Shown here: positions 5,528 through 10,273 of the stretch, piece after piece
Layout of the letters: every line of letters begins with the position of its first letter
How positions within the stretch are numbered: position 1 is the first letter of the stretch
DNA from: JBHJOF01 sp050330055
GTDB lineage: Bacteria > Pseudomonadota > Alphaproteobacteria > Kiloniellales > JAKSDN01
Direction of reading: 5' to 3'
DNA length: 10,273 nt
Assembly: GCA_050330055.1 (NCBI GenBank)
Contig: JBHJOF010000110.1
Coordinates: 1-10,273 of the forward strand
Made by a program: the position numbers and the translations under genes
The notes under the pieces: generated by a model
What the model was told of the DNA's origin: nothing
The model's database searches: none
The model's input: only the letters and a program-made list of their open reading frames with translations

Positions 5528-7573
5528 TTAGAGCCGGGCCTTCACCGCCTCGATCACGGATTCGGCGGTAATGCCGAAGTGCTTGTAGAGCTGCTCGGCC
5601 GGGGCCGAGGCGCCGAAGCCGGCCATCCCGATGCAGGTGCCGTCGGCGCCGGTCCAGCGCTCCCAGCCGAAGGGGGCGGCCGCCTCGATGGCGATGCGCA
5701 GCGCGCCCGGGCCCAGCACCTCGTCGCGATAGTGCGGCGGCTGCTGCTCGAACAGCTCCCAGCAGGGTATGGCGACCACCGCGGTGGCGATGCCGTCGGC
5801 CTCCAGGCGTCCCTGGGCGTCGAGCGCGATGCTGACCTCCGAGCCCGAGGCGATCAGCGTCACCTGGCGGTCGCCGCTGGCCGGCGCCAGTATATACGCC
5901 CCATAGGCGGAAAAGTTCTCGCCCGCCTCGGCGCGCACGCAGGGCACGTTTTGCCGGGTCAGCGCCAGGATCGAAGGCCGCTTGCTCTCGGCCAGCGCCA
6001 GCTCCCAGCACTCCGCCGTCTCGATCACGTCGGCCGGGCGGAACACCAGCAGGTTGGGGATGGCGCGCAAGCTGGCCAGGTGCTCGATCGGCTGGTGCGT
6101 CGGCCCGTCCTCGCCCAGCCCGATGGAGTCGTGCGTCATGACGAAGACGACCCGCTGGCTCATCAGCGCGGCCAGCCGGATCGCCGGGCGGCAGTAGTCG
6201 GTGAAGACCAGGAAGCTGCCGCCGTAGGGGATCACGCCGCGGTGCAGCGCCAGGCCGTTCATCGCCGCCGCCATGCCGTGCTCGCGCACGCCGTAGTAGA
6301 TGTAGCTGCCGCTGAAGTCGTCGCGCGTCACCACCGCCTGGTTGGCGGCCTTGGTGCCGTTCGAGCCGGTCAGGTCGGCCGAGCCGCCGATCAGCTCGGG
6401 CAGCACCGGCGTCAAGGCCTCGAGCACCTTCTGCGAGGCGACCCGGGTCGCCAACTTCGGCTTCTCCTCGACCATGCGTCCCTTGAAGTTGGCCAGTGCC
6501 GCACGGCCCTGCTCGGCGAGATCGCCCGCCTGGCGGCGCTCGAACTCGCACCGGTTCGCCTGCTCGAGGCCTGCCAGGCGCCGGTCCCAGGCAGCGGAGA
6601 GTGCGGCGCCGCGTGCGCCGCTGTCGCGCCAGGCGTTCAGCACGTCCTCGGGCACCTCGAAGGCCGGATGGGGCCAGTCGAGCCGCTCGCGCGCCCCGGC
6701 GATCTCCTCGTCGCCCAGCGGCGAGCCGTGCGTGCTGGCGGTGCCGGCCTTGGTCGGGGCGCCGAAGCCGATCACCGTGCGGCAGGCGATCAGGCTCGGC
6801 TGACCGCTCTGACGGGCCGCGGCGATCGCCGTGGCGATGCCTTCCGGATCGTGGCCGTCGACTGCGGCGACCTCCCAGCCGTAGGCCGCGAAGCGGGCCA
6901 GCTGGTCGTCCGACACCGAGAGCGAGGTCGGGCCGTCGATCGAGATGTGGTTGTCGTCGAACAGCACGATCAGCTTGCCGAGCCCGAGATGGCCGGCAAG
7001 CGACGCGGCCTCGTGGCTGATGCCTTCCATAAGGCAGCCGTCGCCGGCGAAGACGTAGGTGTAGTGGTCGACGATTTCCTCGCCGAAGCGCGCCGCCAGC
7101 AGGCGTTCGGCCAGCGCCATTCCGACCGCGTTGCCCAGCCCTTGGCCGAGCGGGCCGGTGGTGGTCTCGATGCCGGCGGCGTGGCCGTACTCCGGATGGC
7201 CAGGGGTGCGGCTGCCGAGCTGGCGGAAATTCCTGATCTCCTCCAGCGTCATGTCCGGATAGCCGGTCAGGTAGAGCAGGGCGTAGAGCAGCATCGAGCC
7301 GTGACCGTTCGACAGCACGAAGCGGTCGCGGTCGGGCCAGTCGGGACGCTGCGGATCGAACTTCAGGAACCGGGTGAACAGCACGGTCGCCACGTCGGCC
7401 ATGCCCATCGGCATGCCCGGGTGGCCGCTCTTGGCCTTCTGCACCGCGTCCATGGCCAGGAAGCGGATGGCGTTGGCCATCTCCTGATGGCTCGCGAGGG
7501 GCTGGCTGGCGCCCAGGCGATTGGCTGGGGGCGCATCAGCCGGCTGCGGGGCGTTTGACCGCCGAGCGTCCAT
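5528..7573 (-). CDS. tkt: Transketolase
   Basis: The 681 residues are full length for a bacterial transketolase, the thiamine-diphosphate enzyme that moves two-carbon ketol units between sugar phosphates in the pentose phosphate or Calvin cycle. The N-terminal half has LSNGHGSML (88-96), PGHPE (124-128) and the cofactor motif from GDGCLMEG (177-184) to Asn208. The middle domain has YYGVREHG (426-433) with catalytic Glu431, then MTHDSIGLGEDGPTHQPIE with His481. A poorly conserved Pro/Ala-rich extension of about 28 residues precedes the usual start of homology. The ATG at 7573 has AGGA about 7 bases upstream and is preferred to the in-frame TTG at 7576. It is the first gene of the minus-strand series and has a candidate promoter at 7642-7670. 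Whether it serves carbon fixation cannot be told, since no RuBisCO or cbbR is in the window. Confidence 0.97.
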   Translation of the reverse strand: MDARRSNAPQPADAPPANRLGASQPLASHQEMANAIRFLAMDAVQKAKSGHPGMPMGMADVATVLFTRFLKFDPQRPDWPDRDRFVLSNGHGSMLLYALLYLTGYPDMTLEEIRNFRQLGSRTPGHPEYGHAAGIETTTGPLGQGLGNAVGMALAERLLAARFGEEIVDHYTYVFAGDGCLMEGISHEAASLAGHLGLGKLIVLFDDNHISIDGPTSLSVSDDQLARFAAYGWEVAAVDGHDPEGIATAIAAARQSGQPSLIACRTVIGFGAPTKAGTASTHGSPLGDEEIAGARERLDWPHPAFEVPEDVLNAWRDSGARGAALSAAWDRRLAGLEQANRCEFERRQAGDLAEQGRAALANFKGRMVEEKPKLATRVASQKVLEALTPVLPELIGGSADLTGSNGTKAANQAVVTRDDFSGSYIYYGVREHGMAAAMNGLALHRGVIPYGGSFLVFTDYCRPAIRLAALMSQRVVFVMTHDSIGLGEDGPTHQPIEHLASLRAIPNLLVFRPADVIETAECWELALAESKRPSILALTRQNVPCVRAEAGENFSAYGAYILAPASGDRQVTLIASGSEVSIALDAQGRLEADGIATAVVAIPCWELFEQQPPHYRDEVLGPGALRIAIEAAAPFGWERWTGADGTCIGMAGFGASAPAEQLYKHFGITAESVIEAVKARL

Positions 7574-7641
7574 CAATGTCCTGTCCCGGGTCGTGAGAGA
7601 AGGCCGGAGTCCGGAAGCGCCATAGGCTGCTCAGTGGCGGC

Positions 7642-7670
7642 AAAATGCCGGGACACAGGGTAGCCGTCAA
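7642..7670 (-). promoter_or_regulatory. Candidate promoter of tkt
   Basis: On the minus strand TTGACG (7665-7670) and CATTTT (7642-7647) are 17 bases apart. The -35 matches the consensus at five of six positions; the -10 is weaker. Transcription would start near 7634, giving a leader of about 60 nt. The -10 is overlapped by a 5-bp hairpin CGGCA-AAA-TGCCG (7638-7650), and the -35 abuts the palindrome at 7671-7684. Confidence 0.5.
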
Positions 7671-7684
7671 CCGCCATATGGCGG
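7671..7684. promoter_or_regulatory. Perfect 14-bp palindrome next to the tkt -35 box, possible operator
   Basis: CCGCCATATGGCGG reads the same on both strands and ends exactly where the -35 box of the candidate tkt promoter begins. This position (about -36 to -49) would suit a dimeric regulator. It lies about 70 bases upstream of the divergent promoter. The regulator is unknown, and the site does not have the T-N11-A core spacing of LysR-type sites such as CbbR. Confidence 0.4.
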
Positions 7685-7689
7685 CCTGC

Positions 7690-7719
7690 AAAAAGGCCGG
7701 CCGCGGGCCGTTGCGGCCT
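7690..7719 (-). terminator. Terminator-like hairpin upstream of the tkt promoter
   Basis: Read on the minus strand, AGGCCGC pairs with GCGGCC-type sequence in a very GC-rich stem and is followed by TTTTT (7690-7694). It faces the tkt promoter, so it would stop minus-strand transcription arriving from the zapA side and insulate tkt. There is no T-run on the plus strand. Confidence 0.35.
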
Positions 7720-7754
7720 GGTCGGGAGCGGGCCGGCGGTGCTTCGCGGCGCGG

Positions 7755-7784
7755 TTGACCCCTGCCCGGGGCCATGCCTATCCT
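7755..7784 (+). promoter_or_regulatory. Candidate promoter of the DUF4164-zapA unit
   Basis: TTGACC (7755-7760) and TATCCT (7779-7784) are 18 bases apart (17 if the -10 is read as CTATCC). The start would be near 7791, about 49 bases before the ATG at 7840. A small palindrome, ACAATTGT (7796-7803), lies just downstream of the predicted start. Confidence 0.5.
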
Positions 7785-7839
7785 GCCTCGCCATCACAAT
7801 TGTAACCCGGCCTCTCCGCGCGAAAGGAAGGCAACGCCG

Positions 7840-8061
7840 ATGTCTCAACTCGATCAGGCGACGCAGCGCCTGCTGAAGGCACTGGATCGTCTCGAGCGGG
7901 CGGCCGCGCGGGTCGAGGCGCGCGGACAGGACGTTTCGGGAGCAAACAGCGAGCTGGCGGCCCTGAAGAAGGAGAATGCCAAGCTGCGCAGCCTGGGCGG
8001 CGACATGGCGGGACGGCTCGATTCCGCGATCGACCGGCTGAAGACGGCGCTGGAGGCCTGA
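7840..8061 (+). CDS. Small coiled-coil protein, DUF4164-like
   Basis: This is a 73-residue, charged, almost wholly helical protein with leucine and alanine spacing of a coiled coil from about residue 5 to the end (for example RLLKALDRLERAAARVEA and ELAALKKENAKLRSL). There is no signal peptide or membrane span. The ATG at 7840 has AAGGAAGG about 10 bases upstream. Small coiled-coil proteins of the DUF4164 type are commonly encoded just before zapA in alphaproteobacteria, and here the stop is one base from the zapA ATG, so the two are almost certainly coupled. A role with ZapA at the division ring is inference from position. The family assignment is moderately sure; the gene itself is very likely real. 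Confidence 0.8.
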   Translation: MSQLDQATQRLLKALDRLERAAARVEARGQDVSGANSELAALKKENAKLRSLGGDMAGRLDSAIDRLKTALEA

Positions 8062-8062
8062 G

Positions 8063-8392
8063 ATGGCGCAGGTCAGCGTCACGGTCAACGGCCGCCCTTA
8101 CGAGATCGCCTGCGACGACGGCCAGGAGGAGCGCCTGCTGGCGCTCGGCCGCTATCTCGACGCCCGCGTGGCCGAGCTGACCGCGCAGGTCGGCGCGGTC
8201 GGCGAACTGCGCCTGACGGTGATGGCGGCCCTCTTGATCGCCGACGAGCTGCAGGATGCGCTCAGCCAGCTCGAGGAGCTCGAGGAAGGCCAGGGCGCCG
8301 GCGCCAACAACGTGGAATCCGCCGCCGCCGGGGCGCTGGACGACTGCGCCCGCCGTCTGGAAGCGATTGCCGCCCGGCTCGAAGGCGCCTAG
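8063..8392 (+). CDS. zapA: Cell division protein ZapA
   Basis: The 109-residue protein has the ZapA N-terminal domain: MAQVSVTVNGRPYEIAC (1-17) then the DGQEERLLALGRYLDARV segment, followed by a long helix (about 45-75) and a short helical tail. ZapA binds and bundles FtsZ filaments at the Z ring in the cytoplasm. GGAGG at 8052-8056, inside the end of the upstream gene, lies 6 bases before the ATG. The single-base gap to the upstream stop points to translational coupling. The segment EGQGAGANNVESAAAG (about 75-90) is a low-complexity break before the last helix. The zapA - 6S RNA - fthC order downstream supports the call. Confidence 0.92.
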   Translation: MAQVSVTVNGRPYEIACDDGQEERLLALGRYLDARVAELTAQVGAVGELRLTVMAALLIADELQDALSQLEELEEGQGAGANNVESAAAGALDDCARRLEAIAARLEGA

Positions 8393-8395
8393 ATA
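8367..8395 (+). promoter_or_regulatory. Candidate 6S RNA promoter embedded in the end of zapA
   Basis: TTGCCG (8367-8372) and TAGATA (8390-8395) are 17 bases apart. The predicted start, 7-8 bases downstream, falls at G8403, which is also the first base of the closing stem of the 6S RNA. The -10 box contains the zapA stop codon (8390-8392). Confidence 0.45.
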
Positions 8396-8402
8396 AGGGA
8401 TC

Positions 8403-8556
8403 GGTGCTGCGGGGTGCGTCAGGCCGTTCAATCCCTGGGGCCAATACAAACCTCTAGGGAGCTGTCCCTGCCGGAGCCCTGGCTTCGGTACACGGCGCCC
8501 ACCTGCTTTGGCAGGCCGCAGAGGATGAACGTCGGCCAACGGCCTTCGCGGCACCA
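8403..8556 (+). ncRNA. ssrS: 6S RNA
   Basis: The zapA-fthC gap holds a 6S-type RNA, the rod-shaped mimic of an open promoter that binds sigma70 RNA polymerase holoenzyme in stationary phase. The ends pair: GGTGCTGC (8403-8410) with GCGGCACC (8548-8555). Inside, GGCCG and TTCA (8422-8430) pair with TGAA and CGGCC (8526-8537); CCTCT (8451-8455) pairs with AGAGG (8520-8524). The apical part holds CCGGAGCC/GGCTTCGG (8471-8488) and CCTGC-TTTG-GCAGG (8502-8515). The unpaired stretches between the second and third stems give the expected internal bubble. Sequence and position fit the alphaproteobacterial 6S family as I remember it. Exact ends are approximate. The downstream gene may arise partly by readthrough, as in ssrS-ygfA of E. 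coli. Confidence 0.85.
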
Positions 8557-8613
8557 CCTCTGTCCCTCCCCACAGGAAAGCCCGACAGCTTGGCCCAGCG
8601 CGCAGCCCCCGCT

Positions 8614-9207
8614 ATGACCACTGGGCCCATGACCGCCGTCAAGGAGAGCAAGGCCGCGCTCAGGGCCGAGGCGAAGCGCCGCCGCGCCGCCGATGCCGCC
8701 GCTCTGCCCGACGCCGGAGAGGCGCTTGCCCGCCGCGTGCTGGAGGCGGTGCCGCCGCTGGCGGGCGCGGCGGTCTCGGCCTACTGGCCGATGGGCGACG
8801 AGCTCGACTGCCGGCCGCTCATCTCGGAGTTGCAGCGGCGCGGCCATGTCATAGGGCTGCCGATCATTGTCCGCAAGGGCGAGCCGCTGCGCTTCCGTGC
8901 CTGGCAACCGGGCGTCGCGCTGGAAGCGGGCGGCTTCGGCACCTCGATACCGCCTGAGGATGCGCCCGAGGTCGTGCCGGACTACCTGCTGGTGCCGCTG
9001 CTCGCCTTCGACCGCGCCGGCTATCGCCTGGGCTACGGCGGCGGCTTCTACGACCGCACCCTGGAGGGGCTGCGCCGCGCCGCCGCCGTGCCGGTCACGG
9101 CCGTCGGCATCGCCTTCGCCGGCCAGGAGGTGGCCGAGGTGCCGCGCGAGCCGAGCGACCAGCGCCTCGACTGGATCGTGACCGAAGCCGAAACGATCAA
9201 AATCTGA
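8614..9207 (+). CDS. fthC: 5-formyltetrahydrofolate cyclo-ligase
   Basis: This is the ATP-dependent enzyme that converts 5-formyl-THF to 5,10-methenyl-THF in cytoplasmic folate metabolism. The family signature is clear: PDYLLVPLLAFDRAGYRLG leads into GYGGGFYDRTL, the glycine-rich ATP/phosphate-binding loop. The N-terminal Lys/Arg-rich helix and the AYWPMGDELD segment also fit, and the length (197 residues from 8614, 192 from 8629) is normal. The start is uncertain: ATGs at 8614 and 8629 and a TTG at 8590 are in frame and none has a strong ribosome binding site. It lies directly downstream of 6S RNA, as in many proteobacteria, and ends 12 bases before the next gene, so the two probably share a transcript. 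Confidence 0.93.
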   Translation: MTTGPMTAVKESKAALRAEAKRRRAADAAALPDAGEALARRVLEAVPPLAGAAVSAYWPMGDELDCRPLISELQRRGHVIGLPIIVRKGEPLRFRAWQPGVALEAGGFGTSIPPEDAPEVVPDYLLVPLLAFDRAGYRLGYGGGFYDRTLEGLRRAAAVPVTAVGIAFAGQEVAEVPREPSDQRLDWIVTEAETIKI

Positions 9208-9219
9208 CGGGTCGAAGCG

Positions 9220-10032
9220 ATGCGTCTCTTGTTCTGTGGTGACATCGTCGGCCGGCCGGGGCGCAGTGTGGTGACCGAGCAGGTGCCGCGCCTGCGCAAG
9301 GAGCTGGCGCTCGACTTCGTCATCGCCAACGGCGAGAACGCCGCCGGCGGCTTCGGCATCACCGACAAGATCTGCCAGGAGCTGCTGGCCTGCGGCGTGG
9401 ATGTCATTACCGGCGGCAACCACAGCTGGGACCAGCGCGAGATCATCGGCTCGATCGATCGCGAGCCGCGCCTGCTGCGGCCGCACAACTATCCGGCCGG
9501 CACGCCGGGCCGCGGCGTCGGCGTCTACGAGGCGCCGCGCGGCCGCAAGGTCATGGTGCTGAACGTCCTGGGCCGGCTCTTCATGGAGGCGCTCGACGAC
9601 CCCTTCGCCTGCGTCGAGCGCGAGCTGGCCAAGCAGCGGCTGGGCGGCACCGTGCACGCGATCGTGCTCGACTTCCACGCCGAGGCGACCAGCGAAAAGA
9701 TGGCCATGGGCCACGTGGTCGACGGCCGGGTCAGCCTCTGCGTCGGCTCGCACACCCACGTGCCGACCGCGGACGAGCTGATCCTGCCCGGCGGCAGCGG
9801 CTACATCTCGGACGTCGGCATGTGCGGCAATTACGACTCGGTGATCGGCATGGACAAGGCGGTGCCGATCGCCCGCTTCACCCGCCACCTGCCGACCGAG
9901 CGGCTCAGCGTGGCCGAGGGCGAGGCGACGCTCTGCGCCGTCTTCCTCGAGACCGATGATGCGACGGGTTTGGCGCGGCGGATCGCGCCGGTCAGGATCG
10001 GCGGCCGGCTGAGCCAGGCCTTGCCGACCTAG
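9220..10032 (+). CDS. ymdB: YmdB/TIGR00282-family metallophosphoesterase
   Basis: The 270-residue protein matches the YmdB type of calcineurin-like phosphoesterase, which in Bacillus hydrolyses cyclic nucleotides and phosphodiesters. The two-metal site can be followed in order: Asp8 in CGDIVG, Glu39-Asn40 in NGENAAGG, Asn67-His68 in GGNHSWD, His153 in DFHAEATSEK, and His178/His180 in GSHTHVPTAD. Length and full ligand set indicate an intact enzyme. The substrate in alphaproteobacteria is not established. It starts 12 bases after fthC with only a weak ribosome binding site (GAAG), suggesting translational dependence on fthC. It ends at a TAG, followed by a hairpin and repeat element B. Confidence 0.93.
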   Translation: MRLLFCGDIVGRPGRSVVTEQVPRLRKELALDFVIANGENAAGGFGITDKICQELLACGVDVITGGNHSWDQREIIGSIDREPRLLRPHNYPAGTPGRGVGVYEAPRGRKVMVLNVLGRLFMEALDDPFACVERELAKQRLGGTVHAIVLDFHAEATSEKMAMGHVVDGRVSLCVGSHTHVPTADELILPGGSGYISDVGMCGNYDSVIGMDKAVPIARFTRHLPTERLSVAEGEATLCAVFLETDDATGLARRIAPVRIGGRLSQALPT

Positions 10033-10082
10033 GGCAGACGGCTGGCCGGTTCAGCACGGCTGCCCGATCAAGCCGAGGGTGA

Positions 10083-10109
10083 CTTGTTGCAAGTTGTTGT
10101 TGCAGCAAG
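10083..10109. other. AT-richer hairpin downstream of the phosphoesterase gene
   Basis: CTTGTTGCAA (10083-10092) and TTGCAGCAAG (10100-10109) form a 10-bp stem with one G-T wobble and a GTTGTTG loop, 50 bases past the stop codon. It is less GC-rich than its surroundings. No T-run follows on the plus strand, so intrinsic termination is doubtful; it may protect a 3' end or mark a factor-dependent stop. Confidence 0.35.
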
Positions 10110-10158
10110 CGTGACAGACACACCAGCACAATCGAGACTCGCTTTTCCGGCGTGCGCA

Positions 10159-10273
10159 TTCGGCGCTTTGCGCCAGCCCCCTCCGGCGCTGCGCGCCGCC
10201 TCCCCCTCGAGGGGGGAGGCGAAGAAACTGCCGCCCCTCTTACTTTTCCCTCCCCCCTTGAGGGGGAGGGCCA
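10159..10273. repeat. GC-rich modular palindromic element B (continues past window)
   Basis: This is the inverted, near-identical partner of element A. Perfect stems lie at 10162-10174 (GGCGC, loop TTT, GCGCC), 10184-10198 (CGGCGC, loop TGC, GCGCCG), 10198-10220 (GCCTCCCCC/GGGGGAGGC) and 10248-10270 (CCCTCCCCC/GGGGGAGGG). Positions 10159-10270 correspond base for base in length to 4329-4218 read on the other strand. Element A has a further outer hairpin (4189-4205); the equivalent here would lie just beyond the window. The rest of the 241-base gap after the phosphoesterase gene holds no gene. Confidence 0.85.

Noticed and set aside
4365..6551. 728-codon minus-strand frame overlapping fba and tkt
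   Set aside because: It is an off-frame reading of two conserved enzymes on the same strand; the true frames carry all catalytic motifs.
5453..7558. 701-codon open frame on the plus strand, opposite tkt
   Set aside because: It is the antisense frame of a clear full-length transketolase. Composition is dominated by Arg, Gly, Ala and His as expected from reversed GC-rich codons, and no domain is visible.
8393..8613. Riboswitch or small protein gene before fthC
   Set aside because: The pairing pattern and synteny fit 6S RNA better, and the short frame across it lacks coding character.
8428..9888. 486-codon open frame on the minus strand opposite 6S RNA, fthC and the phosphoesterase
   Set aside because: It runs across two real genes and an RNA gene in antisense, with no recognisable motif.

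Overview
This window looks like an ordinary chromosomal core region of a GC-rich alphaproteobacterium, most likely of Rhodospirillales type. The evidence is the gene content and order (an OmpA-like gene, suhB, efp, gap, class I fba and tkt on one strand; a DUF4164-like gene, zapA, 6S RNA, fthC and a YmdB-type gene on the other), the strongly GC-biased third codon positions, and GC-rich palindromic intergenic repeats. I see no transposase, phage gene, CRISPR array, tRNA, rRNA or defence gene.

Layout. Positions 1-7573 are read from the minus strand. In transcription order they hold tkt (transketolase), fba (class I aldolase), gap (glyceraldehyde-3-phosphate dehydrogenase), a small unrecognised protein, efp (elongation factor P), suhB (inositol monophosphatase family) and a secreted Pro/Ala-rich protein, probably the start of an OmpA-family protein, cut by the window edge. 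Positions 7574-7839 form a divergent promoter region. Positions 7840-10032 are read from the plus strand: a DUF4164-like coiled-coil protein, zapA, the 6S RNA gene ssrS, fthC (5-formyltetrahydrofolate cyclo-ligase) and a YmdB/TIGR00282 metallophosphoesterase. The last 241 bases are intergenic and end inside a repeat.

How the genes work together. tkt, fba and gap act on the shared triose-, pentose- and hexose-phosphate pool (glycolysis/gluconeogenesis and the pentose phosphate or Calvin cycle). pgk, which often accompanies them, is absent here. efp acts in translation at polyproline stretches; the neighbouring secreted protein happens to be very proline-rich. The zapA-ssrS-fthC order is a widely conserved arrangement joining cell division, a stationary-phase RNA polymerase regulator and folate metabolism.

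Non-coding signals are the most interesting part. (1) Three GC-rich modular palindromic elements share one grammar; two of them (4218-4329 and 10159-10270) are near-identical inverted copies 112 bases long. One sits between fba and gap and one downstream of gap. (2) The small gene at 2296-2706 has a good promoter whose -10 box lies 7 nt before its ATG, predicting a leaderless mRNA. (3) The 6S RNA promoter appears to lie inside the end of zapA, with its -10 box over the zapA stop codon. (4) A perfect 14-bp palindrome abuts the -35 box of the tkt promoter, with a terminator-like hairpin just upstream. No clearly new multi-gene system was found.
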